Positions 48,508-59,496 of a DNA stretch of 64,000 nt are shown in pieces. Each line of letters starts with the position of its first letter. Positions within the stretch are counted from its first letter, which is position 1. This DNA is from Echinometra lucunter (Eukaryota > Echinodermata > Echinoidea > Camarodonta > Echinometridae). Location of the stretch: contig CM057153.1 in NCBI GenBank assembly GCA_029962745.1, forward strand, positions 9,616,962 to 9,680,961, in the 5' to 3' direction. Position numbers and translations under genes: made by a program. A model generated the notes under the pieces. It did not search any database. It had not been told where the DNA came from and saw nothing but the letters and a program-made list of their open reading frames with translations.

Positions 48508-49821
48508 CTGCTGCTGCTGAAAGGGGGCCTGCTGTTTTTGCTGGAAGTGGGGGTGCTGCTGCTGGAAGGGGGCACGCTGCTGCTGGAAGGGGGCCTGTAA
48601 ATTGGGCTGCTGAAATCCTCCCTGAGGGTTCTGAGGGGTCCAGGTGCTGCTTGGCCCGAGCATCCCAAGGAAGGAAGCAGGTGGAGCGTCCTGGGTGAAG
48701 CCGATCGGCGCTGACTGAGGCCTGAGTGGCTGGATCATCTGGGGAGTGCTGGGGCGAGATACTGGGGTGGTGGAAAGGTGGTCCGCCCGATCCTGGTAGC
48801 GGCTCACCAAGTTGAAAGTGTCCCTGGTGAACTCTCGCCAGAGGGGTCTTGGGAGTGGGCGGACGGCCTGCAGCATCCATTCTAGCCAGGCTTGCCTCTC
48901 GTCAGCGCCTTGGGTAAGTGCCGCATCCACCTGGCTCCGGATGGCCGTCTGCTCGGTGGATGTTCTGATGAATTCCAGGAGGGCCTTGTCCACATCGGTG
49001 GGCGACCCCCTCTTCTGCCTCTTCTTGGGAGGTGCAGCCCCCTGGCTGGAGACTTGGTTGGAGCTGGGTGCTTGGCTGGCATCTGGACCCTCCTCATCTA
49101 AACCCTCTTCGTCGGAGGCGGCTTCAGTAATTCGGCCACTGAGGTGGCCCAGTTGGCAGCCCCGTGACCGATGGACTATGTGCTTCGTCAGAAAACCAAG
49201 GTTGTTATTGACCTATCTCTGCCTGGGGGTAAGGACGATGGCCTTCTGACCACTCTTCTTTCCAGCGGTCTTCATCTTCCCCAGGATGGTCCTCTGGCTT
49301 TTATACCATAGTCTGATGTCGGCCACTGAAAATATACAAAATGTAGAAGCAAGAAATTAGTCAACATCCAAAAAATTGGCATGTTTAACTAATAAACATC
49401 ATCAATAAATCGGAATGTGCATATTTTTTAGCTACTACTTACCGGTGACTCCCAGCTTTTCCGCCATCTCCATGTACTTGCGCCCCTTCTTCTTAGAGTT
49501 TTTGAAGTCCACCTTGCTCTTGTCGTAGATGAACTCATTGTCAGCGAAAAACTCGGCCAGCTCCTGCTCCATTGCTTTGGTGATACCGCAGGTAGCATGG
49601 CCATCTGTCACGTTGTTCTCATCACTGGCGGCGGCTGGTGGATCTTGGCCCCCTTCCTGCAGCATTTCATCATCCTCGGTCTGGGCTTCACCAAATTCAT
49701 CACCCTCATCACCAGCTATGACAGAAGCAGTAGCTTTCTCCTCGGCCACGGGTATAGGCTGGGGCCCTTCCTCCTCATCAGGCTGATTTTTCCTCTTTTT
49801 CCTTGACTTCTTTGGGGCCAT
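48433..49821 (-). pseudogene. Myb/SANT-like DNA-binding protein of Harbinger, two exons, one nonsense codon
   Basis: Exon 1 is 49821-49443, starting at ATG in GGCATGGCC and ending at donor GTAAGT. Exon 2 is 49325-48433, after acceptor TTTTCAG, ending TGA. The joined frame spans 423 codons. The N-terminus is basic (KKSRKKRK, likely nuclear signal), then acidic. A Myb/SANT/MADF-like domain spans the intron (residues about 95-145, with DIRLWYKSQRT just after the junction). A conserved LTPRQR segment follows, then an in-frame TAG at 49215-49213 (codon 164), then a clearly continuing FLTKHIVHR segment, a KKRQKR cluster, and a Gln-rich C-terminus with PFQQQ repeats. Relatives usually have Trp at the stop position, so TGG to TAG is the simplest explanation. 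The partner normally brings transposase to the nucleus and the TIRs. Confidence 0.85.
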
Positions 49822-49874
49822 GCCGATGCTTGTATTTTGGTTGTGTCTTGTTCACTGTAGCAGCGTCTCGTCAG

Positions 49875-50280
49875 GCATCAGCGGTTGTAATGAAGAAAGT
49901 CGCATCGCGTGTCGTATTTATAGGCCAACACCTCGCGCGACAGGTGGTGCGGTGTGTCGCACAATGGGTCGTAGCCTTGTACGATCGGTTGTAGTAGTCG
50001 TACAACGGGTCGCTAGGTCGCGCGACATATGGCGCTACAAAACGCATATGTCGTGCGACTTGGTCGCATCATCGTTCAACCGTTGCAGCCGTTGTACGAC
50101 TGTTGCACCCGGAAACATGAAAATAATCGCACGATTACGTCTCACGACTGTTGTATCCTGGTGCAGTGGTCGTTCACCTCTCGTACGATTTTATATATTG
50201 CTTGCGACTCAAAGACAACACTTCTACAACAGGACGGAAAAAATATTTTCGAAAAAAAAAATTATCGCACGAGTGAGGCG
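49875..50280. promoter_or_regulatory. Right subterminal motif array (TTGTACGA)
   Basis: Copies of TTGTACGA in both orientations (for example near 49977, 50000 and 50092) with TCGCGCGAC, GTGCGACT and CGCACGA motifs, matching the left array. It lies between the Myb-like start and the right TIR and overlaps that gene's promoter, so binding could also regulate transcription (inference). Confidence 0.6.
49915..49922 (-). promoter_or_regulatory. TATA box of the Myb-like gene
   Basis: TATAAATA on the minus strand, about 95 bp upstream of the ATG at 49821. A perfect TATA consensus in a sensible position. Confidence 0.55.
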
Positions 50281-50281
50281 C

Positions 50282-50298
50282 CAATTGTGAAAGGGGCT
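50282..50298 (-). repeat. Harbinger right TIR
   Basis: CAATTGTGAAAGGGGCT, perfect inverse of the left TIR; followed by TAA (50299-50301), the right target duplication. Confidence 0.95.
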
Positions 50299-50301
50299 TA
50301 A

Positions 50302-51281
50302 GATTCATCCATATAAATGCGTCCAGCATCACGTCAAGACCTTGTCAATTGTATCCTTTTTTCTTCTTCTTCTATGACTGCGAGTTCTAGTATATTTCAA
50401 ATCGGTATTTTTTTTTTTTACAAAGTTTAATTGTGACTGAACTTTTAAATTGTGGACTCCGTTCTCTTTTTATTTAGATGTATTATTCAATATCATTTTA
50501 GTTGTGACGAAGTATCTGTTCAAAGAATTAGTGTAGCTCGTATGCATGCTGATAATGCACAAGGTGTAATGACATTTGTATGTACTTAAGTTTAATGATC
50601 TTCCTAATCAGAATTCGGAGATTGAATGGCTTATTTTGCTTATAGTGATCTCCTGAGCGACTTAGAGTTTAAATACAGCTTTTACCATTCAAGACTTTAT
50701 CTTTGCTGAATTATTTAGTCTACATGTACCTTATTTCTTCCTAATGACGAAGCTTATTGGAAGGTAGTCTGTATTCACTTTCAAGCTGAAAGTGAAAGAA
50801 AGTTCAACAAGTTCGTTCTTCAAGAAAGTACATCAGTCATTTTGAATTGCAACAGAAAGTAACTTATTAGTTCCGTACACGCCTCTTGTACAAAAGCAAA
50901 ATGATACAATGAGAAAATATTGTGGTTGGATTAATGAATCCCAAATTTATTCTGATTTCATAACTTGCAAAATGTACTTAATCATCGAGGGACTAATGAT
51001 TTACAAGCTCTGCTTCTTTTAGTTCCTCATTTCTCATGTTTTCTTCCAATCTCTTGTATAACCATGTTAGGTTTTGTATATGTACTTGATATTTATTGCC
51101 AACTTATTTTTAGTTGTTGTATATAACTTTTATGTTACATTGTAATGTTTTGCTTTTGATAAATGATACATGAGAAATAAACTCACTTGAAACTGAATTT
51201 CTTCAGTATGTCTAGCAAAGAAGAGGGACTGCTTTACTTCCTTTAGAAAACACAATTTATACAATTATTCTTTTTGAACAG
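50302..51281. other. Non-coding stretch
   Basis: No gene recognised. A polyadenylation-like or LINE-tail-like stretch (GAGAAATAAACTCACTTGAAA) is at about 51172-51192. Confidence 0.4.
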
Positions 51282-51366
51282 AGTGTCAGTACTTCGAAAA
51301 AAGGCAAGACTTGCAACAGCGCCAGCTATCAATGAACTTTGGAAACCTTATTTCCTGTGTACGTGA
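51282..51366 (+). CDS. Possible downstream exon
   Basis: A strong acceptor (polypyrimidine then TTTTTGAACAG, ending 51281) opens a segment with two coding-like frames. In the phase that would join the alternative donor of the exon at 42273-42397, it reads 27 further codons (including LRKKARLATAPA and LWKPYF) to TGA at 51364-51366; AATAAA follows near 51665. Another frame runs into a donor-like GTACGT at 51359. The pairing is speculative and would give a protein of about 69 residues of unknown function. Confidence 0.25.
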
Positions 51367-52407
51367 TTTTACAGCTACGTTAAATGTCGTTTGGATTATA
51401 CTGTTTTTATTCCTGCCATTTGATCGAAATATTACTTTTTTTTCTTCAGTAGCAAAAAAAAAAAAAAAAAAAAAATAGGAGGTCTTTTTGCACTAGGTCT
51501 GTACATACCACTTTCTCATAATAGTTATACTTCTGAAAAAAAAAGTCACCAAGTTGCAATGATGGACATGAAATCTCCCGCTGTCCGTAGAATATGTTCA
51601 TGATAACTGCTGTTGTATTGGGCACTTACGATTCATAAATGGGTAAAAAAAAATGGAACAATATGAATAAAATGATTTGCATTGAGTAGTTTTCGCAGAT
51701 GACTTATTTAAGTAGGTGGAAAGTTTAGCATTATTAAGTTAGAGAAGCTAAAATAGGTATCGTGTCTAGCGGGTCTAGCGCTAACAATCCATAATGTTCT
51801 CGTCAAAAATTGTAGCCTTCGTCTGCTTGCCAATCATTGTTACGAAACACTGGATCAGCTAGAGAATGTCATTAATGTCACGTCAGTCATTTCAATCTGT
51901 TTCTGACTAATCGAGGTCAAAATAATTGGTGCTCAGTTCTCTTCACTTTGTAAATGCATGCTTAAAGCTGAATTAAACATCTCTCCTCATTCACTATACG
52001 TATTAGCCGGCCCATTATTTTTAGCTCACAAAGGAAATGGCAGAACACAGAAATACACATGTTCCAAGAGTTTCTGTCCGATGCCGTACACCGCTAACTG
52101 AGTCACGATTTATTTCAGTCGTCTCCTTGTATGGGGGCCCCTGGTAATATGATTCACCATATAGAAAATGGTGCCACTTGGCCTCCCTCTGATCCCGACA
52201 GGAAAATATTATCTTTCCAATTATACCTATCTTCTGATCGAAAAAGTAATTACTATGTGAATATTATCAAGAATTACCAAAGTAAACACTGTAAAAGGTT
52301 TGGCATATTACGTTGGGCAATCACTATTATGACTACTCTTTAGAAATTTCTATTTCTGAGCTATTTTTCAATAATTTCATCTATCAGAAGCACGCTTGAC
52401 CACTATG
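51367..52407. other. Non-coding stretch
   Basis: Contains an A run (51450-51474). No gene recognised. Confidence 0.45.
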
Positions 52408-52409
52408 TA

Positions 52410-52766
52410 CACACTAAGAAAAAAAGGTGCAAGTTTGCACTCTAAATGCAACACTGGCAGCACCTTTTTGGGTGCAATCTTGCACCCTATACGAAAAAGG
52501 TACTAAAATGCACCTTTTTGTTCTTGTTTGCACCCTAAAAGGTGCAACTTTGCACCTTTTAGGGTGCAGATTTTTTTGCGTACAAAAAGGTGCAAATTTG
52601 CACCTTCTCTAAAAGGGTGTAACTCTGCACCCTTTATGGTGCAAAATGTAGCAAACTGCACCTTTAAAGGTACAAAAAGCTCGTAAAGGTGCAAAGTTGC
52701 ACCCTACAAAAGGAGCTCCCAGTGTTGCATTTGAAGGGTGCAAAATTGCACCTTTTTTTTAGTGTG
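52410..52766. mobile_element. TA-flanked MITE made of GGTGCAA/TTGCACC units
   Basis: TIRs CACACTAA.AAAAAAAGGTGC continue for about 50 bp, including a matched AATGCAACACTGG block, and are flanked by TA at 52408-52409 and 52767-52768. The interior is a chain of short palindromes in which AGGTGCAA and TTGCACCT alternate about every 15-25 bp. No transposase. Two frames (52427-52612 + and 52503-52694 -) are repeat translations and are themselves similar because of the palindromes. Confidence 0.85.
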
Positions 52767-52803
52767 TAGCGTTTATCCTCACCCAAGGAAAAGGTATATA
52801 TTT

Positions 52804-52925
52804 ACTACCAGACCCCACGGAAGACCAGCTTTCCCTTGTTGGTTTAGCTGAATTTTGGCAATCCCTCGTATATTTTGTTTTTTAATGCTTTTTATTCGGA
52901 AATAAATACTACTACTATTACTACA
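52804..52925 (+). mobile_element. LINE 3' tail (5'-truncated)
   Basis: CAGACCCCACGGAAGACCAG, spacer, GGCAATCCCTCGTATATTTT and GGAAATAAATACTACTACT tail; the same architecture as the tails at 8790 and 31243, ending in an ACT microsatellite. Confidence 0.5.
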
Positions 52926-53438
52926 ACTACTACCAATACTTGATCAGTAAGGATTCAGAATAATTTGCCCAATTTGAAAACTTTTTTTTTCACCTTGGGT
53001 AAAGGTTGTTGGGCAAGTAATGGTTGGTCTAAAAAGTTATTAATGAAGGAGAAATTTTACCCATTCTGATGTAGGGTCAAAAATTAAACATTGGCTAAAG
53101 ATAAGTCTATCGTTCTGTCATCGGTCGAAGATAAAATACCAATATCGACCCTCTGAAAATTGGGTGAAATAATCTACTGGTAAGTTAAAGAATGGTAAAA
53201 TTCTAGATTATTTGCTCCAGTAATTACACTTTTGAAATATCTGGTAAATTAAGTAAATATATACTGCAGTTTGTTTGAAAAAATGCCCAATTATATATTA
53301 GCGCCGCAGGGTTAGACCAGCTTGAAGCAATCTACTTAACACTCCGTGCCGGTATATATTTACCCTTACTTGCACAATTACCAGGGAAATTACAGGGATC
53401 GGTAAAATTCCTCAAATTAATGTTATCAAATGTGTGTG

Positions 53439-53462
53439 TTTTTTTTTTTGGGGGGGGGGGGG
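53439..53462. repeat. Poly-T abutting poly-G
   Basis: Eleven T followed by thirteen G, preceded by a short GT run. Confidence 0.95.
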
Positions 53463-56400
53463 TGATAAAAGCCCTTAAACGTTGGCAAACGAAATTGTAA
53501 GGGAAGTGAATGGTTTGGCATTATAACAGCATATTGTGCAATATTCTATTGGAATAATCAATGTTTGGCAAATTCGGTCATTTGTTCCAACCCATGTAGT
53601 CATGCTTTGGAATAAAACATGAGCGAACGGAAGTTATGCTAACTTTGTCAACCACTGGCAGCTTATGTGTAATGGCTAAAAAAAAAAAAAAAAATCGTAG
53701 GGAAATGTACATTGGATGTACTTGTCAACTATTTGGGTAACATTTACCACAGATTTGGTGAAGTGAAATACAGATATTCATGAATTTTTATTTCTGTATG
53801 TTTTAAAATGGCCTATTTTACTAGCCGTCACCAAACACATAATGAAATTATCAGAGGCATAACAAGAGTTTGCAGTCAAATTGAATAGCTGGATAAGACA
53901 TATAGGTTATATAGGGTAGTATAGGATAGAACCTGTGATGACCAGTGATGACATATTGCTAGACAAGTTTAGAAGGATATTCGGGATTTATCTGTATTTT
54001 TCTTTTACCTAGGTTGGATCAAGGGAGAAAAATATTGGACAGCTGAATTTTCCCAACTACAGTCAACTGGGTAAATTCTAATTATTGCCTCAAACTGGTA
54101 ACATTTCGTTGGGTGAAATTAGTTTGGCAATTTCACCAACTGATAGTATAACCAATAACTAACAACACCAAATAGAGAGTTAGGTAAATCTGATGAGTCA
54201 CCAACTGATGAGAAATGTTATTTCCCCAACTACATAGGAAATGGGAATGGATTACTCAACATCAGTTACGCAAATTTTAACCTGTGGACAGTTTGTTGCC
54301 ATTGTTGGTTAAAAGCTTGGTATTTTTGCCCACTCCTTTTAAGAGTGTATTCCAATACAGGATAACTGCATATGAAACAGTTCAATTTGACTATTTTTTG
54401 CATCTGATTACCTATTTCTACAAAGCTTTAATACAAAAATGCCAAACAAAATGCTGAAAATTTTGTGTATCCTTTACGCCTTTGGATTGTAAAATATTAA
54501 TATATCGGAAAGCCGTGTACGTTCAGATTCCGCAGAGGTTACTGTGATTTATGAATGTATTTCATTTTATTTGTAAAATTTTGAAGACAACTTTCGTTTT
54601 CAAAGAAAGTTCATATAGCTTGTGCAATGTTTCAAACAAATAGCTTTGTCCCCAAATTTGCAAATTTTAGAAAGAGTGTTCTTAGAAATATGCTGTGCGC
54701 GATAGTTATTTCAATCTAACGTCTAATGAATGCATTTAATTAATATTTATTATTCTAAGAAAAGAACCTGAAAGCAATATTGAAATAGACTTTTCTAAAT
54801 GTTGGACAATGATTAAGTCAAATCTGTAGATATTCCTAAATATTCGTACTACCTGGTAGCCAAGTAGCCATTGTTTTAATTTGGGTCCAAAGGAGAATCA
54901 TTCTGGCTCCTGTTTCCACCCTAATGTTAGATTATTAAGATAGAGATAAGCAAATAAACCTTTTAGGAAAGAGGGGGAAACGGTTGCTTAGGTTATGTAC
55001 GGTGAATTGCAGTTTTCCTCTTAATTTTCGAACTAGGACTTCTTTGATCATTCCCGGGGAGAGGAAATCATAATTGCTGGGCTGGCGCTATAAATACTCA
55101 AATTAAACGCACCGTCCCACCTGAACTGTTGCCAATTCTGTGTGCATTTGCCACCTCGTCTTTCTACTTTTAGCATCAAGCGGATTTTGTGACACTACGT
55201 GATGGATCTAAGGGGGTTGATGAATTTCAGAATAATTTTGAGCAGGCTCCTCTTTTTGCTAAAAGATATCAGCCTGCTATCTTTTAGCAAATAGTTCAAC
55301 TTAAGTGGAGGGCAAAAGGGCAGAAGTGAAGAACTCTCATATTTGTATTTCCTTACTGCACGTTCACGTTCCGAAAAAAAAAAAGTTCTGGGTACGTTTC
55401 TCACTTTCAGAAATGATTTACCATCATAGTTTCTGATCAGAATACTTTATTCCGAATACGGCTCTCATGATGATCAATAATGTGTATATTTTTGGTTCAA
55501 ATTTCATTTAACGATTATTCTTATCAATTAGATTCACTAAATAAAACCCTTTGGCTTACCAATATTTAGGTTTAGAAGATTTTAAAACATGAATATGTAT
55601 TTACCAGTATGATAAAAGTAAAATATGACAGCGACTGGATGTATGAAACTAGTTATGGCTGATCTATGCCGATAGAACTCCGATTTTATCAACGGAAATG
55701 ATGGAGGGGAAGTTCGTGGTTTAAGAATAACTAGCATGTTGCCAAGCTACACTTAAAGTTGGAAAGCGATATCAACGCTGCAGAATGCCATTCATAATCT
55801 TTGAAAAATCATAATTTTAAGGAAACTGTGATAAACAGTATCATACAGCTGGGAAATACAAAACATTTTTATTCTAATTTGAACAGGAAGAGTTTAAAGA
55901 TTATTGTTATCGCTTGATATGACTTCTGTTAATCATGTAGAACGAATTTTAAATTATTCATTGATAACAATAACAGACCTGGGTGAATTTGCTGTAATAT
56001 ATACGGTCGTTACGAAGGAGACAAGATGGCCTATTAAGAAATAGAAAAGAACTATTTATAAGTGTAACTTTGGTGACAGTATTACGGATAGGTAATAAGG
56101 ATTTGTGAAACTTGAATATCATGCATTCATTCACACGATGTAATTTAATTTGCCTTAATGAGGATGTCACCTGTTTTATTCTCTAGGAAATGTATAGTTT
56201 CTGTCGGTAATTGTAGAAGTGAAAAGGAGAATAATGGAGGAATAGGCATGTATCAGTTTAACTTCATATTAACACGGACAGTGGACTTGAGACAGAATAA
56301 TTTGAAAGAACTTTGGATAACTTTCTATTTCATATAAAGGGGGAAATGTTAATTTTCAGAAAAGTTTTGTCGTTACCTGCCTTCTTGTTCGCCATTTAAC

Positions 56401-57550
56401 TATTTTTCAATTGCATTTCATATTAAACTCTTTCACCATTAAACAAAAATATGCCTGTAACTAGAAGTACATGTACATGTACATGTATGTACACGTACAT
56501 TTGAGAATCCCTGTCATAATGCGGAAACTTTTAAAACCTTGACATTTTGGTTAGATGAATCAGGTTCTTCCTTTTCTTTCTTTTTTTTTTTTTTACTTTG
56601 AAGAAAATTTTATAGGCAAGAATCCCTCAACAACCACCCACCTACAATATAACAGGACCTAGGACAATTACCCCTCTGAAACAACACCCCTGGGGCGATT
56701 ATCATCGGCTTCCATATCTCTGTAGTTGTTGGACGGCAATGGACAACATATATTAAGATCATGAAGTTCCGAAATTCACATACCTGAACAAAACTACTTT
56801 GTAAGAACGAGCAATCATTTCTGTACAGTTAAGATCTAGGTAGGTCGTTTACCCACCTGGGACAACTGATCACTCGGACGAGTAACGTCGACTCGCGGAT
56901 CTCTAATAGTAAAAATAAAAATATTGAAAGTGTATAGTTAGATCACGAACTTGCTAATATCTACACCTGGACAGAACCCAAGAACGTTTAAGGGCTAATT
57001 AAATGCAATCTTGAATGAACAGAGAAATTTGTCAAATTTTTAAAATCGTATATTTTTGGGACACTTTTTAGATCATGATATTAAGCAATCTCATGGGGGG
57101 GGGGGGGGGACCTGAGCCCTCCTCTTTCCGTAGGCGTTAAGCTTACAGTGTATCGTATGCAGTGTATATTACCCATCACAGCATTCGTATCTTGCGATTC
57201 AGAAGAAAAGCTGACATTGCTGTCATGACTTGGGTAACATTTCACTCAGAAATTCTTCTTTTATTTGAAATAATCGGAAATAAATATCCTTGAAAATCCT
57301 TAAACAAAAATTGACATGCCTTGCAGTGCCTTGAAGAGGACAAAAATAATAAAGTGTGGGCTTTTGAAGAAGGCTAGTTCAATCACGCGGAAGCCCTAGT
57401 CACTGAGGTCAGAAACTACCCCTTCCCGTCTTTATTTCCCCCTGGGGGAGGGGGGGGGGGGGGGGCTAAGACGTTTGTCGTGCCACACGGGGTGTGTAGG
57501 GTGCGATCAATGCGGATGTGAGCTCAACCTAATTCGCTTCTCGTCTGAAC

Positions 57551-57916
57551 TCACGGCAGGGCATGTTCTAGCATAGAAGCGTGGAAGGTTGAATGATTCC
57601 CCTCTCTATTTCCTCGACGTGCGACTCTGGGAGGCCCCTCTAATACCTCACCGTGCCCCTTCCTTTGTAAGGCACAAAGTAAGGGGATCAGTACGTCTGC
57701 AACAAGCTCCGAGTCGCGGAGTGAAGCATAAGGATCATTGCAGCAGACATTCGAGTATATTCTCTGTCGATTCTTTGTCAGGGTTGTGACAGTGAGGACG
57801 GAATATTTGGGAAGAGGTTTTTTGTCGATTTGAATTCGGGTTGCTTTGGTGACCTTAACGCCAATAAGGTAAATCTTAGATCGATGAATTATATTATCTT
57901 TGACGTGCATGATCAA
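57551..57916 (-). CDS. Unrecognised ORF (121 codons)
   Basis: This is the longest minus-strand frame outside low-complexity or transposon DNA. Its second half (residues about 35-121) has mixed composition with a Leu-rich helix-like stretch (ELVADVLIPLLCALQRK) and an Arg/Gly-rich segment. The overlapping + frame (57589-57789) is weaker. No family, promoter or splice site is recognised. A local rise in CG dinucleotides fits a coding or regulatory origin, but chance is not excluded. Confidence 0.25.
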   Translation of the reverse strand: MIMHVKDNIIHRSKIYLIGVKVTKATRIQIDKKPLPKYSVLTVTTLTKNRQRIYSNVCCNDPYASLRDSELVADVLIPLLCALQRKGHGEVLEGPPRVARRGNREGNHSTFHASMLEHALP

Positions 57917-58142
57917 TATACAATGACCGCAAACATTATGTGCTGTTTGAAACTTTAAGCTTGAGGTAAGGTCATTATGTTCTGGTTGTCATTGTCAGAA
58001 TATAAAACATGGCGGAAGCATGATATGATCACATCTTCAATAGAGAACAGTTTTTGATTTGACAAGCATGCTAAGAAATGAACTGAGAGATTAAAATCAA
58101 ATAGTGCATGTCCAAGTTCAAGTAGCATAGATCAAGAAGGGA

Positions 58143-58168
58143 TTTTTTTTTTTTTTGGGGGGGGGGGG
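58143..58168. repeat. Poly-T abutting poly-G
   Basis: Fourteen T followed by twelve G. Confidence 0.95.
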
Positions 58169-59365
58169 TACTCAACTTTGTTACCTTATCAGTAGAGGTC
58201 TGTGAGAAAAAACATTCTAACATCATTTATGTATCAATATTACACATTTCCTCATTGAAAGGATTTACTGCACATAAAAAGGGCTTCACGTTACATGTCT
58301 TCTGTTTCTTGAAGAGTAATTCCACGTTCCACAAGTAATTAATATGAGGCTGCTGTAGCGTTTCACTGTTCATTATAAGTGCGCATCCGCAATAACAATA
58401 TTTGAATGAAGGTACCAAATGTATCAGGAAAAAAATTGCATGTGCGTAAATTGAAAAATTTACTTTAACCCTCAGGATGACGCATAGCAGCACATGTAAG
58501 GCAAAGTTTTCCTTTCTCCACTGATAATAGTATTTAAATGATATGTTATTAAGGATAATCCAAGAATATGTTTCAGGCTAAAAGCAATAACAGCAACAAC
58601 ATTTTTTTTGGATTTTGCAGCACTATCATGACATTAAGGGTATATAGAAGGGAGAAACTGTAAAAGCTGAATTTTTCATTTCTCCAGATATCACGTATAC
58701 TAGTAACCATATTTTTGCATACAGGTTCAAGATAGCCTATGGTTCCCACCCCATGATCGAATCCGGTAAAACCCACAAGTTTGTTTATTTCTTTAATATC
58801 ATTTGATTTCTAGTATTACTTTCTACTTTTACTGTCATTATGATTATCACCATTACTATTATTTCTTTTATTGTTATGATTTTTGTTGCTACCATTGTTC
58901 CCATTATTATTATTATTATCATTACTGCTATTACCTCAGCTACTGCCATAAATTTGCAAACTATTAAGCAGTATCTGTATTTGATTAAGACTTGATATTT
59001 ATTAGTAATTTGTGAACGAGTTTTGGGGTACCCCTCTCTGATATAAATCCTGCAAGAATCTTTTATTCACGAATCAAAAGTGTAATTGGGTGTGCATAGT
59101 AAGCCTGAATGTAAACATGCCTTTCTCACTCAACATAACACTCGTCAGATCAAAGGATAGCGTCAATGGCTCCGTGCTCATGGTGCTGTACTATGTATAT
59201 TTTTTACTCTAAAATTAGCATTCAATAACATGACTAGAGAACAAACTCAAGGATGGTTAAATTAAGCGTTTCTGAGAAAAGATGGATTACCTTTGGAGAA
59301 AGACCTATCTACCATGAATATGAGTCATAACTCTTGGAGAAGCAAAAAATGAGAACAAAATGAAT

Positions 59366-59366
<1 letters not shown>

Positions 59367-59434
<68 letters not shown>

Positions 59435-59496
59435 CATTTCATTTCAGTTTCATATATATGTATACATATATATATGAAACTGAAATGAAATGAAAT
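59367..59496. repeat. (CA)n-(TA)n ending in a palindrome
   Basis: About 12 CA units, then about 20 TA units to 59430, then an inverted repeat: ATTTCATTTCATTTCAGTTT (59431-59450) and its exact complement ending at 59496, joined by a TATATATGTATACATATATA centre. The combination would extrude readily as a cruciform. Confidence 0.95.

Larger units (their letters stand above)
45741..50298. mobile_element. Complete PIF/Harbinger DNA transposon (4558 bp)
   Basis: The ends are perfect 17-bp TIRs AGCCCCTTTCACAATTG (45741-45757 and, inverted, 50282-50298) flanked by TAA duplications. Inside are the two proteins expected of an autonomous Harbinger, a HARBI1-like DDE transposase (+) and a Myb/SANT-like DNA-binding protein (-), in convergent orientation. 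In known members the two proteins interact and both are needed for transposition. Subterminal motif arrays lie between each TIR and the adjacent start codon. The GC content and codon use of the two genes stand out sharply from the AT-rich surroundings. The transposase is intact. The Myb-like gene has one premature stop, so this copy is likely disabled on its own but could supply transposase to relatives. Confidence 0.93.

Noticed and set aside
48812..49249. 145-codon + strand ORF opposite the Myb-like gene
   Set aside because: A shadow of exon 2 of the Myb-like gene, which has the splice sites and domain evidence.
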